Shown: positions 1 through 7,741 of the stretch, piece after piece | How positions within the stretch are numbered: position 1 is the stretch's first letter | How the letters are laid out: each line of letters opens with the position of its first letter | Origin: Thermodesulfovibrionales bacterium | GTDB taxonomy: Bacteria > Nitrospirota > Thermodesulfovibrionia > Thermodesulfovibrionales > Dissulfurispiraceae | Direction: 5' to 3' | NCBI GenBank assembly: GCA_026415415.1 | Contig: JAOAHE010000011.1 | Span: 1 to 39,066 of the forward strand | DNA: 39,066 nucleotides | The notes under the pieces: model-generated | What the model was told of the DNA's origin: nothing | The model's input: only the letters and a program-made list of their open reading frames with translations | The model's database searches: none | Translations under genes and position numbers: made by a program

Positions 1-75
1 GGAGATAAAGATATACTTTTTAATCTTTCTAAATGCCTAAAAGAAGCAGAGAATGAGATATTTTTTAAATTTTAA
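1..75 (+). CDS. C-terminal tail of an unidentified protein (5' end outside window)
   Basis: Frame 1 is open from the first base and ends in TAA at 73–75, giving 24 residues that end in EIFFKF. The amino-acid make-up (mixed charged and hydrophobic, helix-like) is compatible with the end of a real plus-strand gene, but the piece is too short to assign to any family. It is followed by about 490 bases without a convincing gene. Confidence 0.45.
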   Translation, partial: GDKDILFNLSKCLKEAENEIFFKF

Positions 76-568
76 AACTTCTATCGGCAAATTTGGGTCC
101 TTCTTAAAAACTTGACAAAAAATTTAAGATTAGTTATCACTAAAAATGTGAGTTTATCTTAAACTTTAGTTATCCTAAGAAACCTTCCTAAAAATCTATT
201 CCGTTCTTATTACACCCGAGATATTTAAATTATTGGTTAAAAAAGGCTCTACAGTAAATGTAAACTTTTTTGCAATTATGAAAAGGTAGAATTAAAAACT
301 AAACATTAAAAGAATAGTTTATTATGTGTTATTACCTCATAGTAAAGCTTGATCTATGATCTGTTTTAGGTATGTTTTTAAAACTATAGACAGGAGTTAT
401 GCTTAAGATGACACAAGAATTTTTGATCACTTATCTGGCGGAATAGATTTACCTGTTATATTTTATTTCTAATTAGAGGTTTTAGATTGGTGTACAGTTT
501 TTTTAATTTGTTTTTTTTAACCTAAATTTTTTAAAATTTTCAAAAGGAAGAAAAAAACCACTAACCCC
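76..568. other. Gene-poor intergenic stretch
   Basis: No gene of normal length is supported here. It holds a possible plus-strand promoter (112–140), a 9-base direct repeat TTAGTTATC at 130–138 and 166–174, and a 15-codon mini-frame at 399–446 whose ATG is preceded at good distance by CAGGAG. The 3' end, next to the minus-strand gene that stops at 569, is rich in A/T runs, but I see no clean G+C-rich terminator stem. Confidence 0.5.
112..140 (+). promoter_or_regulatory. Candidate sigma-70 promoter
   Basis: A perfect -35 TTGACA (112–117) is followed after 17 bases by TATCAC (135–140), four of six matches to the -10 consensus. No normal gene lies downstream on this strand, so if it works it would drive a small RNA or the mini-frame at 399–446. 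In DNA this AT-rich such matches also arise by chance. Confidence 0.25.
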
Positions 569-3133
569 CTATGCTACTTTCTTTATATACATCTTACAAA
601 AATCCTCTATATAAAAATCAGTTATAGCATCGTTATACATAACCATATCAAGTTGCTTAGTATAGACAGTTAACCTTCCCATTATCTCAAGGATGTTTTC
701 AAGCTGATCTTTTTTATATTTCATTAAGGAAGCATTTATAACATCTTCTTTAGTTTTAACATCAAAGTCAAGAGTAGTTAATATCTCTTTAATTAGTCTT
801 ACCCTTCTTAATCTTCTGTCAACTACAGCGCCTCCACCTTTAAAGAAAAATTTAATATAATTATCATTTATGTTATCACTCACAAGAGCTTCCACTGACG
901 AAAAGTGATACCCTAACCTTATAGCAAAGTTCATATAATCCTTAGAAATTATAAGAAAATTTTTTTCTCCAACTTTTCTCAGTTCCTCTTCAGAAATAGT
1001 AACAGTTCTAAATATTGAGTCAATAAAACCCTTAGCGTCAACTGGCTGTCCTTGAGGCCATCTCATTGAAGAGAGCCCTTTAAAAAATGCTTTGAAAGGG
1101 ACTGATTTTATATTTTCTGGCTTAACAAAAGTCTTATAATTGGCGATGCCTTCACCGATATCTAATAACCATATCTCCATTGGAATATTTGATTGAAACT
1201 GGATAGCCCCTACTTCATCTGGTGAAGTTTTTGCTACATCAAAGAGCTCATGGATAGCCATCTCATGGCAATAACGAGTTATATCATGAAAAGTCTCACA
1301 ACATTCAGGCTTAAAATTTAGAGAATCAGGATTTGAAAGGTGTAGAGGAACAATTAACTTAACTACCTTTTGTAATAGTTTATATATATATGTCTCTTTA
1401 AAAGGATCCCTCTTTTTATTGGCATGTTCTATTAGTTCTTTAACATAGCCTTCATATACGTTGCAATTATATGCATCAACAGTAATCTCCTGGCCATTTC
1501 TCAGTATCTCAGTTGCTTTTTCTGTATCTAATATTGTAGGTACCTGAAATTCTCTTGCTAATGAAGCCATATGTCCAGTCATGCCACCAAAATCAGTTAT
1601 AATAGCTGAAGCCTTATCCATAATAGTTACATATTTAGGAGAAGTATGCCTAACTACTAATACAGAATTAGGAGTAAATTCCTTCAAATCTTCATCAGTT
1701 CTTACAATATGAACCTTGCCATACCCAACCCCTTTACATGCAACTGCACCCTTATCTATAAGTAAATTATACCCCTTAATTATTGTTGGAATTGGTTTTG
1801 TTTCTTCTTTCTCAATAATCCTTAAAGGCCTTGTCTGTAAAATATAGGGATTACCATCTTTATCAATTGCCCACTCAATATCTTGAGGGCATCCATAGTG
1901 TTTTTCAATTTGCAATGCAAACTCACATAACTTTATAACCTGTTCATCAGTAAGACTTGGCGTTCCTACTACAGCCTCGGGAAGAGGTACTTCGCTAACT
2001 GCACCATCCAAAGTGCAAAAAAGCATTTTTTTCTGTATAGGGATATATTTTTCAATAATTCTAAAATTGGGGTTCCTTGAAACTCTGTATATCTCTGGAC
2101 TTATTGTACCATCTACTACACACTTACCAAGACCATGGACTGAACTGATGATTATATCGCCTTCTTCATATTCCCTATTTGGATCAGTGGTGTATATAAC
2201 TCCTCCAGCTAATGCATCTATCATATTTAATACTCCAACTGACATAACCATTCCAGTTTCTTCAATGCCTTTAGACTTAAAATAAAAAATAGCTCTTGGA
2301 GTAAAAAGACTTGCTACGACTTCTTTCCATTTTTGAATAATATCACAGGGTAAGACATTCAAAAAGGTGTAATACTGTCCTGCAAAACTATATTCTGAGT
2401 CCTCAAAAATAGCACTACTTCTTACAGAAACTCTTAGGTTTTCATTTTTCAATTTCAGTTTTTGGCTTTCAATCTCTTCAATTATAGCCTTTTCTAAATC
2501 ATCTGGGATCTCACCAGAAGAGACCATTTCTTGAATCCTTTTACTTATTAATCCCAATTGTTCAAAATTATTTAAAGAGATCTCTCTAAGATAGTTATCT
2601 ATTTTTTCTAAAAAACCATTATGTTCCATAAACCTTTTGAAAGCATATGCTGTAATTGCAAAACCTGAAGGTGTGGGAAGCTTTAAGATGTTTTTGACCT
2701 CTCCAAGATTAGCATTTTTACCACCGACTCTTTCAACCATCTCTTTTGTTATGTTTTCCAACTTTAACGTGTATGAATCAAAGGCTATGGTGTATTTTTT
2801 CTCTAATAGTTCTTGAATCTTTTGATCAATTAGAACAATCTTTTCACTTAAGATTTTATATTTTTGATCAGATGATAGCTTCTGCAGGTTGCTAACTATG
2901 TCTTCTACATTGATCTTTATTTTTTTTGTTATTTGCTCTAAATATGCCTTATCAAATAAGAATTCTCCAGAAAGTTTCTCACTCAAATCAGCCATCAACT
3001 CTAAGACATTGTTGTTAGAGGTAAGAAGATTCCTAAATATAAAGAATCTCTCTCTTATTTTTTCTGCTTTGCTTTTTGTATGTTGAGTTACTGAATTACC
3101 TATTTTTAATTTTTTTAAAAAATCAAAAAACAT
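569..3133 (-). CDS. PEP-synthase/PPDK-like phosphotransferase (ATP-grasp plus phosphohistidine domain)
   Basis: An 854-residue cytoplasmic protein. Residues 1–125 are a charged helical region. About 130–440 form the PPDK-type ATP-grasp domain, with VGGKNANLGE (136–145), SVRSSAIFEDSEYSFAGQY (236–254) and QDIEWAIDKDGNPYILQTRP (417–436). About 455–575 is the swivelling phosphohistidine domain; GGMTGHMASLARE (516–528) carries the expected catalytic His521. The PEP/pyruvate TIM barrel that ends true PEP synthase and PPDK is missing. Instead about 270 residues of another type follow, with FKGGGAVVDRRLRRVR in the last third. Known family members transfer phosphate from ATP via the histidine to an acceptor; with the barrel absent the acceptor here is unknown, so I do not call it ppsA. 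It stands alone, transcribed away from the binding-protein cluster. No strong ribosome site precedes the ATG. Confidence 0.85.
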   Translation of the reverse strand: MFFDFLKKLKIGNSVTQHTKSKAEKIRERFFIFRNLLTSNNNVLELMADLSEKLSGEFLFDKAYLEQITKKIKINVEDIVSNLQKLSSDQKYKILSEKIVLIDQKIQELLEKKYTIAFDSYTLKLENITKEMVERVGGKNANLGEVKNILKLPTPSGFAITAYAFKRFMEHNGFLEKIDNYLREISLNNFEQLGLISKRIQEMVSSGEIPDDLEKAIIEEIESQKLKLKNENLRVSVRSSAIFEDSEYSFAGQYYTFLNVLPCDIIQKWKEVVASLFTPRAIFYFKSKGIEETGMVMSVGVLNMIDALAGGVIYTTDPNREYEEGDIIISSVHGLGKCVVDGTISPEIYRVSRNPNFRIIEKYIPIQKKMLFCTLDGAVSEVPLPEAVVGTPSLTDEQVIKLCEFALQIEKHYGCPQDIEWAIDKDGNPYILQTRPLRIIEKEETKPIPTIIKGYNLLIDKGAVACKGVGYGKVHIVRTDEDLKEFTPNSVLVVRHTSPKYVTIMDKASAIITDFGGMTGHMASLAREFQVPTILDTEKATEILRNGQEITVDAYNCNVYEGYVKELIEHANKKRDPFKETYIYKLLQKVVKLIVPLHLSNPDSLNFKPECCETFHDITRYCHEMAIHELFDVAKTSPDEVGAIQFQSNIPMEIWLLDIGEGIANYKTFVKPENIKSVPFKAFFKGLSSMRWPQGQPVDAKGFIDSIFRTVTISEEELRKVGEKNFLIISKDYMNFAIRLGYHFSSVEALVSDNINDNYIKFFFKGGGAVVDRRLRRVRLIKEILTTLDFDVKTKEDVINASLMKYKKDQLENILEIMGRLTVYTKQLDMVMYNDAITDFYIEDFCKMYIKKVA

Positions 3134-3573
3134 ATTCTTCAGTCTTTTTAAATAAATAATTTGTACAAAAATTTTATATATTTTTCAAACACTCAATTTA
3201 AAGAATAACAGATTTATATAAACAATACAATAATCTAATTTTGGTCTCAACCATCTAACAAAAATATTTAATTGCAAAGACATTATAATCCATTAGAGAT
3301 TTGCAGAAGGCAGAAATTTCTCCTTGTATTTGTATTAAGATGTTAATATTGATACTTAAATTTCATTATCTATTTTAATAGCATTAAACTATATGAAAAA
3401 AAAGCTGAGACAGTCTATTTTTAAAAGTCTCAGCCTTTTGTGAAATATTTTAACACTACTACCTCACTTAATCATCAATCTAAATACAACTTGGTACCCT
3501 TACTGTTTTATAGGTAAAATTAATTGCTGTTAGATGATAGTCTAAGTCACTTTCTAAATCATGTAAAATTATT
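3134..3573. other. Intergenic region with terminator and probable promoter
   Basis: This 440-base stretch separates two minus-strand genes. Its right part (3435–3573) is the 3' untranslated region of the binding-protein operon, ended by the hairpin at 3404–3434. Its left part must carry the promoter of the PEP-synthase-like gene; on the minus strand TTGTAT and TATTCT with 17 bases between them are a weak candidate. I see no gene in it. Confidence 0.5.
3396..3434 (-). terminator. Rho-independent terminator of the ACT/binding-protein operon
   Basis: GTCTCAGC (3427–3434) and GCTGAGAC (3404–3411) form a perfect 8-base-pair stem around a 15-base AT-rich loop. Read on the minus strand the stem is followed directly by eight T residues (complement of 3396–3403), the classic layout. 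It lies about 140 bases after the stop codon of the second binding-protein gene. Confidence 0.85.
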
Positions 3574-4728
3574 CTACTTTACAAGTTCCCAATCACCATT
3601 TTTTACAACTACTATCTCAAAAGCTGTTCTATCAAGTCCACAGTGCTCATTTGGAGACATATTGAAAATACCACCTGTGCCAGGCCAATTCTTTATCTCA
3701 TTTTCAAGATAATCCCTTATTTTCTTTTTATCTGGTCCCACTTTTCGTAAAGCCTCAACTATCATCATAAACGAATCATAAGCATGTCCACCAAAAGTAC
3801 CTGGTTCACTCTTAAAACGCGCTTCATAATCTTGAGTAAATTTTTTAAGAACTGCTTTCTGTGGATGCTTATCAGGAAGTTTATCCCATACAACTATTCT
3901 ACCAAGAGGAGCTATAACCCCCTCTGCTGCTTTACCAGCTAACTCAATATTTCTCTTACTGCCCCAGCCATGACTCTGAAAAAGAGGTATGCCCATTTTC
4001 AATGCATGCCAGTTCTTAGTAACTATTACCTGCCCTGGACCTACTGACCAGTTTATTATTGCTTGAGCTCCACTTGCTTTAATCTTAGTTAACTGTGTTG
4101 TCATATCAGTATCTTTTGGACCATACCTTTCATCAGCAACTATTGTAATTCCGAATTTTGGTGCTACCTCATGTAAAGCCTTTCTACCTGCATCACCATA
4201 ACTTGTAGTGATAGTTAGAATACCAACCTTTGAAATAGATTGTTTTTTGAGATAACTATAAAGAGCCTCTACCACGCTAAAGTCATACTGGGCAACTTTA
4301 AATATCCAGTATCTTTCAGATACAGGCTGAGTAATAGAGGCACCTGTAGCACATGATATCATCGGAGTTTTAGCATTAGTCATTATAGGAATAATAGCCA
4401 TCGACTCACCAGTCGTTGAAGGCCCTATAATAGCTAAAACATTGTCTTTTTCTATTAGCTTTTTTGCCGCAAGCACAGCATGAGTTTCATCACTTTTTGA
4501 GTCCTCAATTATAACTTCAATTGGATGTCCGTTAATCCCTCCTGCTTTATTAATTTGATCTTGTAACATTATTACCGCATTTTTTTCAGGCTCACCTAAA
4601 AAAGAAGCAGGTCCAGTGACAGAAAATATAGCCCCAATCTTGTAAGGCTCTTTTGCATTAGTTACTGCTGTAAAGAGACAAAAAACCATTAAAAAAACTA
4701 AAAAAATACTAAAGAAACCTTTTTTCAT
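3574..4728 (-). CDS. Periplasmic amino-acid (LivJ/LivK-type) binding protein, copy A
   Basis: A 384-residue ABC-transporter substrate-binding protein of the branched-chain amino acid family (Peripla_BP_6). A clear Sec signal peptide (basic MKKG, then a hydrophobic stretch to about residue 23, cleavage near TNA-KEPYK) shows export to the periplasm. The mature N-lobe has YKIGAIFSVTGPASFLGEP, GGINGHPIEVIIEDSKSDE and the ligand-contact region IIGPSTTGESMA. It follows its paralogue after 24 bases with a good ribosome site (AGAGGTGAT), so both are co-transcribed with the ACT protein. The two mature proteins are about four fifths identical by eye. No permease or ATPase gene is in the window, so the membrane partner must be encoded elsewhere. 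The ligand cannot be read from sequence; hydrophobic amino acids or amides are the family norm. Confidence 0.9.
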   Translation of the reverse strand: MKKGFFSIFLVFLMVFCLFTAVTNAKEPYKIGAIFSVTGPASFLGEPEKNAVIMLQDQINKAGGINGHPIEVIIEDSKSDETHAVLAAKKLIEKDNVLAIIGPSTTGESMAIIPIMTNAKTPMISCATGASITQPVSERYWIFKVAQYDFSVVEALYSYLKKQSISKVGILTITTSYGDAGRKALHEVAPKFGITIVADERYGPKDTDMTTQLTKIKASGAQAIINWSVGPGQVIVTKNWHALKMGIPLFQSHGWGSKRNIELAGKAAEGVIAPLGRIVVWDKLPDKHPQKAVLKKFTQDYEARFKSEPGTFGGHAYDSFMMIVEALRKVGPDKKKIRDYLENEIKNWPGTGGIFNMSPNEHCGLDRTAFEIVVVKNGDWELVK

Positions 4729-4752
4729 ATAATCACCTCTTATAAAATTTTT

Positions 4753-5913
4753 TTATTTTATAATCTCCCAATCACCATTTTTAACAATTACCATCTCAAA
4801 TGAATCCTTATCTAAACCACAATGGTCCTTTGAGGACATATTAAATATACCACCGGTGCCAGGCCAATTTTTTATACTATTCTCAATATAATCTCTTATC
4901 TTTTTTCTATCAGGACCAACCTTTTTTATAGCCTCTACAACCATCATCAAAGAGTCATAGGCATATCCACCAAATGCACCTGGTTCGCTTTTGTATCTTG
5001 CTTCATATTCTTGGCTATATTTTCTTAGCAAAGCTTTCTGTGGATGTTTATCAGAAAGTTTGTCCCATACTACTAATCTACTTAAAGGGGCTATCACTCC
5101 TTCGGCTGCTTTACCTGCTAACTCAATATTCTTTTTACTTCCCCACCCATGACTTTGAAGTAAAGGTATATTCATCTTTAAAGCATGCCAATTTTTTGTA
5201 ACTATAACTTGCCCTGGCCCAATAGACCAGTTAATCACAGCTTGTGCACCAGCAGCTTTTATCTTTGCTAACTGAGTAGTCATATCTGAGTCTTTAGGCC
5301 CATACCTTTCATCTGCTACTATCGTGATACCGTATTTAGGTGCTAATTCTAACAAAGCTTTTCTGCCTGAGTCACCAAAACTCGTAGAGATTGTTATAAT
5401 CCCTGCCTTTGTATATCCATGCTTCTTTAGATAAATATAGATGGCTTCTACGGCACTGAAGTCATACTGAGCTGTCTTAAATACCCAGTACCTTTCTTCC
5501 ACAGGTTGAGTGATCCCAGCACCCGCAGCGCATGATATCAAAGGTATTTTTGCATTGGTAACTATAGGTATAAGAGCCATGGACTCGCCCGTTGTTGATG
5601 GGCCTATGATTGCCAAAACATTATCCTTTTCTATCAATTTTTTTGCAGCAAGGACGGCATGGGTTTCATCGCTCTTTGAGTCTTCAATTATGACTTCTAT
5701 AGGATGTCCATTGATTCCGCCAGCTTTATTAATTTGTTCCTGGAGCATTAAGACCGTGTTTTTTTCTGGTTCACCTAAAAAAGAAGCCGGGCCAGTGACA
5801 GAAAATATAGCTCCTATTTTATAAGGCTGTTTAGCATATAAATCATTAAGTGAAAAACTTGCCAATAAAAAGGCTACCATAAATATTAAAATCAACCCCT
5901 TATTATTTCTCAT
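4753..5913 (-). CDS. Periplasmic amino-acid (LivJ/LivK-type) binding protein, copy B
   Basis: A 386-residue paralogue of the next gene in the operon, with its own signal peptide (MRNNKG, hydrophobic core, cleavage near LYA-KQPYK). The first lobe is almost identical in protein sequence to copy A, including a stretch of more than 45 unchanged residues across INGHPIEV to TTGES, although the codons differ at many third positions. That means an old duplication held by selection rather than a recent copy. Differences gather after about residue 110 (for example CAAGAGITQPVEERYWVF against CATGASITQPVSERYWIF) and in the second lobe. The ATG has a strong ribosome site (GGAGGG) and lies 19 bases after the ACT-domain gene. 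Confidence 0.9.
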   Translation of the reverse strand: MRNNKGLILIFMVAFLLASFSLNDLYAKQPYKIGAIFSVTGPASFLGEPEKNTVLMLQEQINKAGGINGHPIEVIIEDSKSDETHAVLAAKKLIEKDNVLAIIGPSTTGESMALIPIVTNAKIPLISCAAGAGITQPVEERYWVFKTAQYDFSAVEAIYIYLKKHGYTKAGIITISTSFGDSGRKALLELAPKYGITIVADERYGPKDSDMTTQLAKIKAAGAQAVINWSIGPGQVIVTKNWHALKMNIPLLQSHGWGSKKNIELAGKAAEGVIAPLSRLVVWDKLSDKHPQKALLRKYSQEYEARYKSEPGAFGGYAYDSLMMVVEAIKKVGPDRKKIRDYIENSIKNWPGTGGIFNMSSKDHCGLDKDSFEMVIVKNGDWEIIK

Positions 5914-5932
5914 ATAACCCTCCTATCGTTAT

Positions 5933-6364
5933 TTATAATGAATAAACCTCCTCACCTGATAAGATCCTAACCCCTTCATCCTTAAGCACATCTATTGCCT
6001 TTTGTAATTCATCAAAGCGAAATACCACTATCGCATTTTCTGTGCTTTTCTCTATAAAGGCGTACATGTATTCTACATTTATTTCTTTATTTCTAATAAT
6101 CTGTAAAACCTTTGCTAACCCCCCAGGTTTGTCAGGTATTGCTACCGCTATAACTTCAGTTTTTGATACAGTAAATCCACTATCTTTTAAAACCTCTAAA
6201 GCGAGATCTGTCTTATTAACGATCAATCTTAAAATCCCAAAATCCCCTGCTTCAGCAAGATATAAAGCTCTAATATTGATATCTGCATTAGCAAGCACTT
6301 GCGATACCTCTGCAAGTCTTCCTGAACGATTCTCTACAAAAACTGAAATTTGCTCTACACTCAT
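5933..6364 (-). CDS. Tandem ACT-domain protein
   Basis: A 143-residue protein made of two ACT domains: residues 1–70 ([32 protein letters not shown]) and 72–143 ([32 protein letters not shown]). ACT domains bind small ligands, usually amino acids, and regulate enzymes or transport. Stand-alone double-ACT proteins of this type are typically found beside phenylacetate-CoA ligase, indolepyruvate oxidoreductase or liv transporter genes in anaerobes; here it heads the operon with two binding proteins. That suggests a sensor for imported amino acids, but its target is unknown. A good ribosome site (GGAGAT) precedes the ATG. Confidence 0.85.
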   Translation of the reverse strand: MSVEQISVFVENRSGRLAEVSQVLANADINIRALYLAEAGDFGILRLIVNKTDLALEVLKDSGFTVSKTEVIAVAIPDKPGGLAKVLQIIRNKEINVEYMYAFIEKSTENAIVVFRFDELQKAIDVLKDEGVRILSGEEVYSL

Positions 6365-6990
6365 AAACTCAATCTCCTAAATAATATCAGTTTTATTGCA
6401 ATAATACCAATACAATATTGACACTCAAAAAATTGAAATTTATTAAACAGTTAATTATCTATCAGCTATTCAGTTATTTTTTATTAGTCTAAACTTTATG
6501 AGTTTTTTTAAATTATAGAGTAAAAATCTAATCACTTTCTCATATCATTAAATTATACACTATCAAAATCTTAAAATAATCTTCTATCATCTTTTAATAA
6601 AGAAGATATTATAGGCATTGTATTGACTTTTTTTAAAAAATTTCTTCTCTTACTTATATCAATTTAACTGCAATTTTGCAGCATTTTTTCTAATATTAAG
6701 GTTTAATCAAAACCATTCTTTAATGAATTATACATAGGTAAAATTTTAATTTTTAAAGATAAATCTAAATAACTATTATTTCAACAAAAGATTTAGTTAT
6801 GTAAGTTACTCAAAGAAATTAATAATTATTAATGAAAAATAAAAATTATTTATATTACCGTTTTCGTATTAATTAAAAAAACACTTTGAGTGCATGCAAC
6901 AAATCTCAATAACATTAAATGTTATAACTAACATTATAAAAAGGAAAAGAAGCTGGATTTTTTAAGGCTTGCTTGATTTTATAAAGTAAA
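6365..6990. other. Long AT-rich intergenic region
   Basis: About 620 bases without a supportable gene on either strand. It contains the promoter candidate for the ACT operon (6401–6428), a small hairpin CTGCA/TGCAG followed by a T run at 6668–6690, and a perfect 16-base palindrome at 6818–6833. Its extreme AT content makes short palindromes unremarkable. Confidence 0.5.
6401..6428 (-). promoter_or_regulatory. Candidate promoter of the ACT/binding-protein operon
   Basis: On the minus strand TTGAGT (complement of 6423–6428) and TATTAT (complement of 6401–6406) are 16 bases apart, about 37 bases before the ATG of the ACT gene. Spacing and position fit a sigma-70 promoter; hexamer matches are four and five of six. 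Confidence 0.4.
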
Positions 6991-7062
6991 TAGGCGATGT
7001 AGGGATTGAACCTACGACCTCTTCCGTGTGAAGGAAGCGCTCTCCCACTGAGCTAATCGCCC
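6991..7062 (-). tRNA. tRNA-Val (anticodon CAC)
   Basis: The minus strand folds as a full 72-base cloverleaf. The acceptor stem GGGCGAT pairs with ATCGCCT (one G-U at the end) with discriminator A. The D arm has AGCTCAGTGGGAGAGC, the anticodon stem is CTTCC/GGAAG around TTCACAC, and the T arm is GTAGG-TTCAATC-CCTAC. The anticodon at the standard position is CAC, which reads the valine codon GUG. CCA is not encoded and must be added after transcription. It is a lone tRNA gene with no tRNA neighbour in the window. Confidence 0.93.
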
Positions 7063-7251
7063 TGATAAAAAATAAAATAACATTTTCTTACATAAATTGC
7101 AAAAGGCTCTTAAAAAATCAGAGATTTATATTAACTGAAAGTCAAAATCTAAATTATATTTCTATCATCAATTAGGTTCTTGCTTAAGTTTTTCTAAAAT
7201 ATTTAAAATTAAAATATGCAATTAAAATATTTATATATTAGGAGGTAACAA

Positions 7252-7557
7252 ATGTTAGACAAACCAAGTGAAAGAGAAGAAGAATATTTTGCTAAAAAAG
7301 AATTTGAAAGATTAAGAAAAATTGAACAGGAAAAACAAGCTAAACTCGCTGAAGAAGAGAGAAAAAGATTAAAAGAACTCCATTACATGAAATGCCCTAA
7401 GTGTGGAATGGAACTTATTGAGATAGATTTCAAAGGAATAAAGGTTGATAAATGCTCAGAGTGCGAAGGATTGTGGTTTGATGCAGGTGAATTTGAGACA
7501 GTAACAAAACTTGAAAAGAGCGGGTTAGAAAAACTTTTCAGTGTTTTTAAGAGATAG
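7252..7557 (+). CDS. Small zinc-finger protein (zf-TFIIB type)
   Basis: A 101-residue protein. Residues 1–44 are a highly charged probable coiled coil rich in E and K. Residues 47–80 form a zf-TFIIB zinc ribbon, with CPKC (Cys48, Cys51) and CSEC (Cys68, Cys71) followed by the family hallmark EGLWFDAGE. Such proteins are common in bacteria, and their role is not established; a nucleic-acid or protein-binding function is assumed from the ribbon. The ribosome site AGGAGGT is strong and 6 bases before the ATG. It stands alone, convergent with nnr. Confidence 0.8.
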   Translation: MLDKPSEREEEYFAKKEFERLRKIEQEKQAKLAEEERKRLKELHYMKCPKCGMELIEIDFKGIKVDKCSECEGLWFDAGEFETVTKLEKSGLEKLFSVFKR

Positions 7558-7603
7558 TAGCTAAGGGTCAAGTAAAAAATTCCTTTAATTAGCCTTTTAA
7601 AGT

Positions 7604-7642
7604 AAATGGTAATCGTAGTATTCAAAGCTATGATTACCATTT
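7604..7642. terminator. Bidirectional hairpin between convergent genes
   Basis: AAATGGTAATCGTAG (7604–7618) pairs with CTATGATTACCATTT (7628–7642) through 15 positions with one G-T wobble, leaving a 9-base loop. It lies between the ends of the zinc-finger gene (plus) and nnr (minus). The T run after the stem is poor in both directions, so the terminator role rests on stem strength and position. Confidence 0.55.
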
Positions 7643-7741
7643 CAAAAACTAAAAAATATCAACTATTAAAAATTCTTAAATCTTAATTAATCTTATTCCC
7701 TAATTTACCATAAAGATAAACATCTACTTCAGCCCTTACCT

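Noticed and set aside
3574-5913. The two binding-protein genes as a recent duplication or assembly repeat
   Set aside because: Codons differ at many third positions even where the protein is identical, and the signal peptides differ completely, so the copies are old and both real.
6818-6833. Perfect 16-base palindrome ATTAATAATTATTAAT containing the same core as the perR operators
   Set aside because: It lies more than 400 bases from any gene start and is all A/T. At this base composition such palindromes are expected by chance, so I do not call it an operator.
7383-7640. An open frame of 85 codons on the minus strand
   Set aside because: It lies opposite the zinc-finger gene, which has a strong ribosome site and a recognisable zinc ribbon, and it runs through the convergent hairpin. 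The same reasoning removes the other opposite-strand frames inside nnr, rng, the binding proteins and the kinases.
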